From NCBI GenBank assembly GCA_020851015.1, contig JADZDN010000257.1, positions 1-8,960 of the forward strand: 8,960 nucleotides of DNA, in the 5' to 3' direction. The notes beneath the pieces are model-generated. The model worked only from the letters and a program-made list of their open reading frames with translations. It ran no database searches and was not told the origin of the DNA. Shown here one piece after another: positions 1 to 6,587 of the stretch. Numbering within the stretch: the first letter of the stretch is position 1; every line of letters starts with the position of its first letter. Both the position numbers and the translations under genes were made by a program. The DNA comes from Alphaproteobacteria bacterium (GTDB lineage: Bacteria; Pseudomonadota; Alphaproteobacteria; JAEULC01).

Positions 1-30
1 CACGTCGATGCCGATGAACACCTGTTCCAT
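1..30 (-). CDS. IS110-family transposase, N-terminal 10 codons only (runs off left edge)
   Basis: Reading the minus strand from 30 down to 1 gives MEQVFIGIDV. This is the typical opening of IS110-family transposases, whose RuvC-like DEDD nuclease domain begins with a GIDV(S/A)K motif; the Asp at residue 9 would be the first catalytic acid. A good Shine-Dalgarno, AAGGA, lies at 37-41, six bases before the ATG, which supports this start. IS110 enzymes move circular intermediates by a recombinase-like reaction guided, in studied members, by an element-encoded bridge RNA. Only ten codons are visible, so whether the copy is intact cannot be judged. The motif plus the start signal make IS110 the best reading, but another RuvC-fold protein beginning the same way is possible. 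Confidence 0.6.
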   Translation of the reverse strand, partial: MEQVFIGIDV

Positions 31-89
31 GACCCGTCCTTGCAAATGCGGTCTCGCACGGCGGACCAAGCGACTGTTCGGGTTCAAAG

Positions 90-160
90 GAACAACGGGC
101 GGGGAGCCTCGCTCCCCTGCGGTCTTCGAGACCAAGGGGTTCACGGTCTCCCGCCCGCTA
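90..160 (-). ncRNA. Candidate IS110 bridge RNA core (two nested hairpins)
   Basis: On the minus strand this stretch can fold into a closed unit. An outer stem pairs 153-157 with 96-100 (CGGGC with GCCCG). It encloses a hairpin with GAGACC at 145-150 paired with GGTCTC at 128-133 around an 11-base loop, and a second perfect 7-base-pair hairpin, GGGGAGC-GAG-GCTCCCC, at 101-117. The position directly upstream of an IS110 transposase start is where IS621-type elements encode the bridge RNA that specifies target and donor DNA. The pairing is seen in the sequence. The bridge-RNA identity, the true ends (perhaps 42-190) and the loop assignments are inference. Confidence 0.4.
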
Positions 161-231
161 CCGCCACCACCAGCATACCCCCGGCGGCGCCCAGATGAGA
201 TACAAGGGGGACACGAGAGAAGCGCGCGGGA

Positions 232-1464
232 CTACTCCGTCCTAAGCGCCTCGATCGGGTCCAGGCGCGCGGCGCGCTGCGCCGGGTAGAAGCCGAAGAA
301 CACGCCGACGGCGAAGCTGAAGCCGACCGCCAGCACCACGGCCTCGGGCTGGATCAGGGTCGGCCAGCCCGCCCAGGTGGCGGCGGCATAGGCGCCGACC
401 GCGCCGCCCACCACGCCGATCGCGCCGCCGATGGTGGCGAGCGTCGTCGCCTCGATCAGGAACTGCGAGCGGATGTCGCGCGGCCGCGCGCCGACCGCCA
501 GGCGCAGGCCGATCTCGCGGGTGCGCTCGGTGACCGACACCAGCATGATGTTCATGATGCCGATGCCGCCCACCATCAGCGAGACGGTGGCGACGGCCGC
601 CAGCAGGAAGGCCAGCGTGCGCGCCGAGGCGTCGCGCGTGGCGGCGATCTCGGTCAGGTTGCGGACCTGGAAGTCGTCGTCCTGGTTGGCCAGCAGCCGG
701 TGGCGCTGGCGCAGCAATTCGCGCATCGCCGCCTCGGCCTCGCCCGTGTCGTCGCCGTCGCGCACCTTGACGATCAGCGATCCGATCGTGCGCGCCTTGG
801 AGAGCGTGGTCCCCAGCACGCGGTTCTTCGCGGTGCTGATCGGGATCAGCAGCGTGTCGTCGAGGTCCCAGCCCTGCGCGCTCTGGCCCTTGCGCTCGAG
901 CAAGCCGACCACCGTGAACGGCACGTTCTTGATCCGCACCTCCTGGCCGACCGGATTGCCCTCGGGGAACAAATTGGTGGCGACGGTCTCGCCCAGGATC
1001 ACCACCTTGGTGGCGCCGCTGACATCCTCGGCCGTGAAGGCGCGGCCGGCCGACATCTGCCAGTCGCGCGCCTCGAAATAGGCCGGCGTCGTGCCGATCG
1101 CGGCGGTCGACCAGTTGAGTCCGCCGGCGACGATCTGCACCGTGCCGCGCACGGTCGGCACCGCGACCTGGACCGAGGGGATTTCGCGCTCCAGCGCCAC
1201 GCCGTCGTCCTCGGTCAGGGTCTGGCGCGAGCCCGAGCCCATGCGCACCCCGCCCGACGTCACCGATCCCGCGATCACCATGATGATGTTCGAGCCCAGC
1301 ACGTTGATCTGCTCGATCACGCGCTGGCGCGCGCCGCTGCCGACGGCGACCATCGCGACGACCGAGGCGACGCCGATGAGGATGCCCAGCATCGTCAGGA
1401 TGCTGCGCAGGATGTTGGCGCGCAGCGCGTCGAGCGCGGAGCGCACGGCTTCGAGGTAGCTCAT
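232..1464 (-). CDS. MacB/FtsX-type ABC transporter permease
   Basis: This 410-residue inner-membrane permease belongs to the MacB_PCD plus FtsX family. The first membrane helix is at about residues 20-43. A periplasmic domain of about 240 residues follows. Three further helices lie at about 284-311, 337-364 and 372-395. The family signature ERTREIGLRLAVGARPRDI follows helix 2, and the protein ends in the typical GFYPAQRAARLDPIEALR tail. In canonical MacB the ATPase is fused to this module; here it is a separate gene whose stop overlaps this start by four bases (ATGA at 1461-1464), implying translational coupling. The family works as a mechanotransmitter: ATP hydrolysis in the cytoplasm drives periplasmic movements that push substrate through an outer-membrane duct. 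The substrate is unknown; macrolides, peptides or lipids are all possible. No outer-membrane TolC gene is in view. The gene appears complete. Confidence 0.93.
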   Translation of the reverse strand: MSYLEAVRSALDALRANILRSILTMLGILIGVASVVAMVAVGSGARQRVIEQINVLGSNIIMVIAGSVTSGGVRMGSGSRQTLTEDDGVALEREIPSVQVAVPTVRGTVQIVAGGLNWSTAAIGTTPAYFEARDWQMSAGRAFTAEDVSGATKVVILGETVATNLFPEGNPVGQEVRIKNVPFTVVGLLERKGQSAQGWDLDDTLLIPISTAKNRVLGTTLSKARTIGSLIVKVRDGDDTGEAEAAMRELLRQRHRLLANQDDDFQVRNLTEIAATRDASARTLAFLLAAVATVSLMVGGIGIMNIMLVSVTERTREIGLRLAVGARPRDIRSQFLIEATTLATIGGAIGVVGGAVGAYAAATWAGWPTLIQPEAVVLAVGFSFAVGVFFGFYPAQRAARLDPIEALRTE

Positions 1465-2204
1465 GCCGCCTCCTGCTCCTGCCCCAGCGCTTCCAGCATC
1501 GCCTTGGCGTCGGCGGGCTTCTGCTCGCGGTCCTCGGTCAGTTTTCCGTCGCGGAAGCGCAGCAGGCGCCGCGCGAACTGCGCCACGTCGGGCTCGTGCG
1601 TGACCATCACCACGGTCATCCCGGCGGCGTTCAGTTCCTGGAACAGCGCCATGATCTCGAGGCTGGTGCGGGAGTCGAGCGCCCCGGTCGGCTCGTCGGC
1701 CAGGATCAGGCTGGGGTCGTTGACCAGCGCGCGCGCGATCGCCACGCGCTGCTGCTGTCCGCCGGAAAGCTGGTTCGGGCGATGGTGGTGACGGTCGCCC
1801 AGGCCCACGCGCTCGAGCGCCCGCATCGCCTTCCTGTGACGCTGCGCGCGCGGGATGCCGCCATAGACCATCGGCAATTCGACGTTGCTCAGCGCGTCGG
1901 CGCGCGGCAGCAGGTGGAAGGACTGGAACACGAAGCCGATGCGCCGGTTGCGCAGCGCGGCGAGCTGGTCGCCGTTCAGCCGCGCCACTTCCTCGCCGGC
2001 CAGCGTGTAGCTGCCCGCGCTGGGGCGGTCGAGGCAGCCCACCAGATTCATGAAGGTCGACTTGCCCGACCCGGACGGGCCCATGACCGCGACGAACTCA
2101 CCCTCGGCGATCTCGGCCGACACGCCGCGCAACGCATGCACGACATGCCCGCCCAGGCTGTAGTCCTTGGCGAGGTCGCGCGCCGAGATGAGGGACGCCG
2201 CCAT
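1461..2204 (-). CDS. MacB/LolD-type ABC transporter ATP-binding protein
   Basis: This 247-residue cytoplasmic ATPase has every ABC motif. Walker A GPSGSGKS is at 42-49, the Q-loop Gln at about 94, the signature LSGGQQQ at 146-152, Walker B LILADE at 166-171 followed by PTGALD, and the H-loop His at 203. The GALDSRTS D-loop and the FQSFHLLPRADALSNVELPM stretch are typical of the LolD/MacB/YbbA group that partners FtsX-type permeases. It lies 11 bases downstream of the adaptor gene and overlaps the permease gene by four bases, so all three should be one transcript and one complex. The C-terminal 25 residues after the core are a short charged tail. Confidence in the role as the energiser of the neighbouring permease is high; the substrate is not indicated. 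Confidence 0.95.
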   Translation of the reverse strand: MAASLISARDLAKDYSLGGHVVHALRGVSAEIAEGEFVAVMGPSGSGKSTFMNLVGCLDRPSAGSYTLAGEEVARLNGDQLAALRNRRIGFVFQSFHLLPRADALSNVELPMVYGGIPRAQRHRKAMRALERVGLGDRHHHRPNQLSGGQQQRVAIARALVNDPSLILADEPTGALDSRTSLEIMALFQELNAAGMTVVMVTHEPDVAQFARRLLRFRDGKLTEDREQKPADAKAMLEALGQEQEAA

Positions 2205-2215
2205 CGCGCCCGCCG

Positions 2216-3883
2216 CTAGAAGCCGAACCGGAACGGCGTGCCGCCAGCGGTGGCCTGGGCCGGCTTGGGGCCGCCGCCGACGATGACTTCCTGGCCGGGC
2301 TTCAATCCGCCGCCCACCAGCTCGGTCACCGTGCCGTCGCCGATGCCGACGCGGACCGACACCGCCTGCGGCTTGCCGTCGGGTCCCAGCACCCAGACCT
2401 GGCCCGCGGTGGAACCCGCGCCGCGCGCGGCCTGCAGTTCCTGGTAGCGCGGGCGCTGCTCCTCGGTCAGCAGGCTGGCGACCTTCGCGTTCATGTTGCG
2501 GCGGAGCGTCATGGCCTTGGCGCGGCGCTGGTCGGGTTCGAGGTTCGACTTGCCGAGCTCGGCGAACTGCTCGCGGGTCTCCTTGACGATGTCCTCGAGC
2601 TGGCGCTGCTGGTCGGCGCCGAGCTTCAGCTCGTCGGTCAGCGTCTTGACCATGGTGTCGAGCTGCGCCCAGCCGCGTCCACCTTGGGGGCCGCCGCCGG
2701 TCGAGCCGGGCACGCCCAGCACGCCGCCCGCGCCGCGCGGCGCGGCCTCGGCAGGTGCGCCCGCGGGACGCCAGCGCAGCGCCGCGTTGGGCACCTTCAC
2801 CGCCTGCTCGCGGCTGTCGATGACGATGCGCGCGGTCGCCGTCATGCCGGGCAGCAGCTTGCGCTGCGCGTTGTCGGCGGCGATGACGACGACATAGGTG
2901 ACGACGTTCGAGACGGTCTGCGGCGCCAGGCGGATCTGCTTGACCTCGCCGCGGAACGTGTCGGCGGGAAACGAGGTGACGGTGAAGGTAACTTCCTGGC
3001 CCACGCGCACGCGGCCGATATCGGCCTCGTCGACCGAGGCGTAGACCTCCATTCGGCGCAGGTCCTCGGCGATCGTGAACAGCGTCGGCGCCTGCAGGCT
3101 GGCCGCCACGGTCTGGCCCACGTCGACCGAGCGCTGCACCACAACGCCGTCGATCGGCGAGCGGATCTCGCTGCGGTCGATGTCGACCTTGACCTGCTGC
3201 AGCGCCGCCTCGCGCTGCGCCACGGTCGCCTCGGCGCTGGCGATCTGGGCCTCGGCGACGCGGGCGAGCGCCTGGTTGGCGCCCAGCGCCGCTTCGGACG
3301 ATTCGACCTGGGCACGGGCCGAGGCGAGCTGCGAGCGGGCGGTGTCCAACGCGGCCTGCGCCTTGTCGGCATCGGCCTGGGTCACGACCCCCTTGGGCAG
3401 CAGTTCCTGCTTGCGCTTGTTGTCGCGCTCGGCGTCCTTCAGCGCCACCTCGGCGCGGGTGACGCCGGCGCGCGAATTGGCGATCGTGGCCTTGGCGTTC
3501 TCGATGTCAGCCTTGGCGCGCTCGGCGGCGGCCTTCTGCTGGATCACCTGGGCCTTGCTGGCGGAAAGATCGGCCTCGGCCTGGCTCTTCTTGGCGATCA
3601 GCTGGTCCTGGTCGAGCTTCGCGATCAGCTCGCCTGCCTTCACCTCGCTGTTGAAGTCGGCCTTCAGCTCCTTGATCTGGCCCGAGAGCTGCGAGCCGAC
3701 CGTCACCGTGGTGACGGCGTTGACCGTGCCGGTCGTGCTGACGGCGGTGACCAGCGGTCCCTGCTCGACCTTGGCGAAGCGGTAGACCGCCGCCGGGGTG
3801 GCGTCGCCGTCGAAGCGATACGCCACGGTCAGTCCGGCGGCCGCGAGCACGGCAAGGCTGGAAACCAGGAAAACGCGACGCAT
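2216..3883 (-). CDS. MacA-like periplasmic adaptor (HlyD/RND family) with a helical insert
   Basis: This 555-residue membrane-fusion protein links the inner-membrane permease to an outer-membrane channel. An N-terminal signal anchor (about residues 4-21) is followed by the first half of the lipoyl domain (GSQLSGQIKEL, about 63-73). A long alpha-hairpin rich in Ala, Gln and Glu spans about 92-235. The second lipoyl half, SEIRSPIDGVVVQRSVDVGQ, is at 238-257. The beta-barrel (about 270-355) and a membrane-proximal domain (about 360-378 and 493-540) follow. The usual MacA length is about 370-400, so this protein is long. The excess is a Gly-rich linker and a charged helical segment (about 379-490) inserted in the membrane-proximal region, with DELKLGADQQRQLEDI and LLTEEQRPRYQEL, reminiscent of Spy/CpxP LTXXQ repeats. 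It is the first gene of the operon. AGGA lies about ten bases before the ATG, a weak ribosome site. Confidence 0.92.
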   Translation of the reverse strand: MRRVFLVSSLAVLAAAGLTVAYRFDGDATPAAVYRFAKVEQGPLVTAVSTTGTVNAVTTVTVGSQLSGQIKELKADFNSEVKAGELIAKLDQDQLIAKKSQAEADLSASKAQVIQQKAAAERAKADIENAKATIANSRAGVTRAEVALKDAERDNKRKQELLPKGVVTQADADKAQAALDTARSQLASARAQVESSEAALGANQALARVAEAQIASAEATVAQREAALQQVKVDIDRSEIRSPIDGVVVQRSVDVGQTVAASLQAPTLFTIAEDLRRMEVYASVDEADIGRVRVGQEVTFTVTSFPADTFRGEVKQIRLAPQTVSNVVTYVVVIAADNAQRKLLPGMTATARIVIDSREQAVKVPNAALRWRPAGAPAEAAPRGAGGVLGVPGSTGGGPQGGRGWAQLDTMVKTLTDELKLGADQQRQLEDIVKETREQFAELGKSNLEPDQRRAKAMTLRRNMNAKVASLLTEEQRPRYQELQAARGAGSTAGQVWVLGPDGKPQAVSVRVGIGDGTVTELVGGGLKPGQEVIVGGGPKPAQATAGGTPFRFGF

Positions 3884-4011
3884 GGCGTGACGATCCTACC
3901 GCTTCAAGAGCCGGTCCATAGTTTGTGCTAATGATACCACACGGCTTGGCCGGGGCTTTCCTGCGCCGGCAAGCTGCCACGGTATTGTGTCGAAATGGTG
4001 TAGAGGGGGTA
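3884..4011. promoter_or_regulatory. Divergent intergenic region between the exporter operon and the HerA-like ATPase gene
   Basis: These 128 bases must hold the promoters for both divergent units. On the minus strand TATCAT (about 3932-3937) is a possible -10 for the adaptor gene, about 50 bases before its start, but no convincing -35 stands at the right distance. On the plus strand GAGGGGG at 4003-4009 is the ribosome site for the ATPase gene. The region around 3915-3940 is AT-richer than its surroundings, as expected for promoters. I see no clear operator palindrome, so regulation is unresolved. Confidence 0.4.
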
Positions 4012-5643
4012 ATGGGTAGCACTGGTCAGGGACAGCCGGCGCCCGGGATTCTGCTGGGCTTGGCCGGCCAGTCAGGGGTCGGGTTGCTGGCCCGGATGGC
4101 CAACCGCCATGGCCTGATCGCCGGGGCCACCGGGACCGGCAAGACCGCGACCATGCTGACCCTGGCCGAAGGGTTTTCGCGCCTGGGCGTGCCGGTGCTG
4201 CTGGCCGACGTCAAGGGGGACGTGGCGGGTATGAGCCAGGCGGGCGGGCAGAACCCCCGGGTCGCCGAGCGGGTGGCGAAGCTCGGCCTGAACGACTGGC
4301 GGGCCGAAGCCTCGCCGGTCGTCTTCTGGGACGTGCTGGGACAGGCCGGCCACCCCCTGCGCACGACCGTTTCCGAGATCGGTCCGATGCTGTTCGCACG
4401 GTTGCTGGGCCTCAACGAGGTCCAGGCCGGCGTGCTGACGGTCGCCTTCACGCTGGCCGACGACGAGGGGCTGCTGCTGGTCGACCTCAAGGACCTGCGC
4501 GCCGTGCTGGCGCACGTCGCCGACCATGCCAAGGAGATTGCGACGCGCTATGGCGGGGTCACGACGGCGTCGATCGGCGCGATCCAGCGCGCGCTGCTCG
4601 AGCTCGAGCGCCAGGGCGGCGAGAAATTCTTGGGCGAGCCGGCCTTCGATCCGCTCGAGCTGCTGACGCCCGGGCCGGGCGGACGCGGCCCGATCCACGT
4701 TCTGGCGGCCGACAAGCTGCTGGCGGCGCCGCGGGTCTATGCCTGCTTCCTGCTGTGGCTCTTGGCCGAGCTGTTCGAGCGCCTGCCGGAAGTGGGCGAC
4801 GCCGACAAGCCGGGCCTGGTGCTGTTCTTCGACGAGGCGCATTTGCTGTTCGACGAGGCGCCGAAGGCGCTTGTGGACAGCGTCGAGCGGGTCGCGCGGT
4901 TGATCCGCTCGAAGGGCGTCGGCGTTTATTTCGTGACGCAATCGCCGCTCGACCTGCCGGAATCGGTGCTGGGCCAGCTCGGCAACCGGGTGCAGCACGC
5001 GCTGCGCGCCTTCACGCCCAAGGACCAGCAGGCGGTGCGCGCGGCGGCCGATACGTTCCGTCCCAATCCGCGGATCGACACGGCGCGCGCGATCACCGAG
5101 CTGGCCGTCGGCGAAGCCCTGGTGTCGATGCTCGGCGCCGATGGCAGCCCCGGCGTGGTCGAGCGCGCGCTGATCGCGCCGCCGCGCTGCCGCCTGGGCG
5201 CGATCTTGCCCGAGGAGCGGCGCCTGACGATGCAGGCCGGCCCCTTCGCGGGGAGATACGACGCGCCGGTCGACCGCGAATCGGCGTTCGAGATGCTCGC
5301 CAGGCGCGTCGATCGCGCCGCCGCGCCGCCATCCGCGCCGAGCCCCTGGAGCCGCGCCGAAGCGCCGCCACCGGGCGAGGCGGCGCCGAAGAGCGCCGCC
5401 GACATCTGGGGCCGGCATCCATCGCCCAGTCCGCCGCCGCGCGAAAGCGCGCCGCCGCGCCCGACACGCCCGCCGCCGGACTACCGGCCCCAAGCCGACT
5501 ACAGAACCGAGCGCGTGCCGCCGCGCGGGACGAGCCGGCGCGAGGGTCTGGCGGAGGCGATGATGAAAAGCGCGGGCCGGGCCATCGCCAGCGAAGTCGG
5601 CCGCCGGGTCATCCGGGGCGTGCTGGGCTCGATCCTGAAGTAG
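4012..5643 (+). CDS. HerA-like ATPase of the YjgR/DUF853 family
   Basis: This 543-residue protein is related to E. coli YjgR (DUF853, HerA/FtsK-type P-loop ATPases). The family opening, ANRHGLIAGATGTGKT, carries Walker A at 38-45. It is followed by the diagnostic GVPVLLADVKGDVAGMSQ. Walker B is LVLFFDEAHLLF with Asp274-Glu275. The segment VARLIRSKGVGVYFVTQSP is the sensor-like strand, and GNRVQHALRAFTPKDQQAV is another family hallmark. After about residue 426 the protein enters a Pro/Ala/Arg-rich low-complexity linker, then recovers the conserved tail KSAGRAIASEVGRRVIRGVLGS. I chose the ATG at 4012 because GAGG stands five bases before it and homologues begin close to the Walker A motif; an upstream in-frame ATG at 3925 would add 29 unlike residues across the promoter region. 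The family is predicted to be a DNA translocase or helicase, but its cellular role is unsettled. Confidence 0.9.
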   Translation: MGSTGQGQPAPGILLGLAGQSGVGLLARMANRHGLIAGATGTGKTATMLTLAEGFSRLGVPVLLADVKGDVAGMSQAGGQNPRVAERVAKLGLNDWRAEASPVVFWDVLGQAGHPLRTTVSEIGPMLFARLLGLNEVQAGVLTVAFTLADDEGLLLVDLKDLRAVLAHVADHAKEIATRYGGVTTASIGAIQRALLELERQGGEKFLGEPAFDPLELLTPGPGGRGPIHVLAADKLLAAPRVYACFLLWLLAELFERLPEVGDADKPGLVLFFDEAHLLFDEAPKALVDSVERVARLIRSKGVGVYFVTQSPLDLPESVLGQLGNRVQHALRAFTPKDQQAVRAAADTFRPNPRIDTARAITELAVGEALVSMLGADGSPGVVERALIAPPRCRLGAILPEERRLTMQAGPFAGRYDAPVDRESAFEMLARRVDRAAAPPSAPSPWSRAEAPPPGEAAPKSAADIWGRHPSPSPPPRESAPPRPTRPPPDYRPQADYRTERVPPRGTSRREGLAEAMMKSAGRAIASEVGRRVIRGVLGSILK

Positions 5644-5653
5644 CGCGCGCCCC

Positions 5654-6208
5654 GTGGAGTTGGAAGCTTTTCCCGTTCAGTCCGACCTTCCGATCCAGGA
5701 CGGACGTATCGCTGCGCTTTGGCGGCACTGGCTGGCGGTTCGCGGCGGGCGGGCGATGCCCGCGCGCCAGGACATCGACCCGATGGCGCTCGGGCCGACC
5801 CTGCCGCACCTCTATATCTACGACTTCGAGCGCCAGTCAGGGCGGTTCTTCTGCCGGTTGGCGGGCGAGGAGATCCAGGCCGGGTCCGGCATCCGCGGCT
5901 CGCGCCGGTACCTGGACGAGATGTTTCCTGCGGAGATCGCGGCTCCGATCGTCGCGCGCTATCGCCGCGTCGTCGACGGGCCGTCGATCGTCTATGCGCG
6001 TGGCCCGATGCGCAGCGCCGCCGGGCATGTGATGCCGATCGAGCGCCTGGTTCTGCCGCTGTCGGGAGACGGCACGGCGGCCAACGGGCTGATCGGCTCG
6101 ACCCTTTACCGGCGCGAGGAGGCATTGAGCGCCCTGTTGGAGCCGCCGCCGCTGGCGCCCGAAAGCTTCTTCGCGCTGCCGCCGGCGGAATGGGCGCCGC
6201 CGCGCTAG
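5654..6208 (+). CDS. Small PAS_5 (DUF1457-type) domain protein
   Basis: This 184-residue soluble protein consists almost entirely of one PAS-like domain (about 18-155). Family features are the DGRIAALWRHWLAVRGGRAMPARQDIDP opening in two parts, LPHLYIYDFER (50-60), the FFCRLAGEEI strand (65-74) and the closing IERLVLPLSGDG segment. PAS_5 proteins are common stand-alone proteins in alphaproteobacteria; they have no known output domain and their ligand is unknown. The start is a GTG with no convincing Shine-Dalgarno, only ten bases after the ATPase stop, suggesting translation by reinitiation or read-on in one operon. The TTG at 5660 is an alternative start. The stop TAG at 6206-6208 shares the palindrome CTAG with the stop of the converging DUF4337 remnant. 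Confidence 0.82.
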   Translation: MELEAFPVQSDLPIQDGRIAALWRHWLAVRGGRAMPARQDIDPMALGPTLPHLYIYDFERQSGRFFCRLAGEEIQAGSGIRGSRRYLDEMFPAEIAAPIVARYRRVVDGPSIVYARGPMRSAAGHVMPIERLVLPLSGDGTAANGLIGSTLYRREEALSALLEPPPLAPESFFALPPAEWAPPR

Positions 6209-6462
6209 AAATGCACCGCGGTCGGCGCCATCCAGGCGCTGCCGCACAGCACGATGCCGATCACGCTCGGCGCGCCGCCGGCATAGGCCAGCCAGGCCAT
6301 GCCGGTGATGATGGTCGCGGAGGCCAGCACGATCGCGATCTGGAACGCGGCCGAAGACAGCTCGTAGAGATGGTAGGCGGCCATCGACCGGTCGCGCAGG
6401 GCTTCCTGGGTCTCGGGCTCGCTCTCGTAGCGCCTGATGTCCTCAGCGCCCCGGTCACCCGT
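6205..6462 (-). pseudogene. 3' fragment of a DUF4337-family membrane protein gene
   Basis: The minus-strand frame ending in TAG at 6205-6207 reads DIRRYESEPETQEALRDRS, then AYHLYELSSAAFQIAIVLAS, then a second hydrophobic stretch and a short MAPTAVHF tail. This is the C-terminal part of DUF4337 proteins: a charged helix with E(x)RYE, the F-QIAIVLAS membrane helix and a closing membrane helix. Upstream the frame hits an in-frame TAG at 6463-6465 and contains no start codon for a whole protein; family resemblance fades at about 6447. DUF4337 proteins are normally around 180-200 residues, so more than half is missing. The 5' part has been cut away and replaced by the small transcription unit and phage remnant to its right. 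Function of the family is unknown. Confidence 0.72.
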
Positions 6463-6510
6463 CTACGACGACGCGGCGCCCCGGACAAGCCGGCCGAAGG
6501 GGAGGGGCCG

Positions 6511-6546
6511 CAAACAAGAAGGGCCGCTCCCGCGGGAGCAGCCCTT
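6511..6546 (-). terminator. Rho-independent terminator of the small minus-strand transcript
   Basis: On the minus strand AAGGGCTGCTCC (6546-6535) pairs with GGAGCGGCCCTT (6530-6519) around a four-base CGCG loop: a 12-base-pair stem with a single U-G wobble. It is followed by CTTGTTTG, a modest U-rich tract. Read on the plus strand the wobble becomes a C-A mismatch and no U-tract follows, so the orientation is clearly minus. It lies 42 bases after the stop of the 23-codon ORF and just before the DUF4337 breakpoint. Confidence 0.82.
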
Positions 6547-6557
6547 CCATTGTCTGA

Positions 6558-6575
6558 CCTCGGTCGGTGCCGAGG
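6558..6575 (-). other. Hairpin between the tiny ORF and the terminator
   Basis: CCTCGG at 6570-6575 and CCGAGG at 6558-6563, as read on the minus strand, form a perfect six-base-pair stem with a six-base CACCGA loop. Weaker pairing (GTC with GAC) extends outward. With the terminator this gives the transcript two consecutive 3' hairpins, an arrangement often seen in small RNAs. It may be a stability element; no function is evident. Confidence 0.4.
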
Positions 6576-6587
6576 ACCGGACTGGAG

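Larger units (their letters stand above)
1..200 (-). mobile_element. Left part of an IS110-family element (end approximate)
   Basis: The element comprises the transposase start at 1-30 and the long non-coding leader upstream of it. It sits just downstream of the exporter permease stop at 232, so the outer end must lie between roughly 160 and 231. IS110 elements usually lack clear inverted repeats and target duplications, and I see none here, so the right boundary is an estimate. The long leader on the 5' side of the transposase fits the IS110 subgroup rather than IS1111, whose longer non-coding end is downstream of the gene. Confidence 0.45.

Noticed and set aside
8..289. 93-codon plus-strand ORF at the left edge
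   Set aside because: It runs antisense across the IS110 leader and into the permease gene's end, has no family resemblance, and the minus-strand features explain the same bases.
700..1791. 363-codon plus-strand ORF antisense to the permease and ATPase
   Set aside because: The sequence is Arg/Ala/His/Asp-rich and low-complexity, as expected for the antisense frame of a GC-rich gene; the opposite strand carries complete ABC motifs.
2684..3931. 415-codon plus-strand ORF antisense to the adaptor
   Set aside because: It is a composition artefact opposite a clear MacA-like gene with lipoyl and hairpin domains.
4072..5493. 473-codon minus-strand ORF opposite the HerA-like ATPase
   Set aside because: It has no motifs, and a frame rich in Arg and Gln opposite a gene with Walker A and B motifs is a shadow.
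4755..6032. 425-codon plus-strand ORF spanning the ATPase and PAS genes
   Set aside because: It overlaps two recognisable genes in another frame and is Arg/Ala-rich without any domain.
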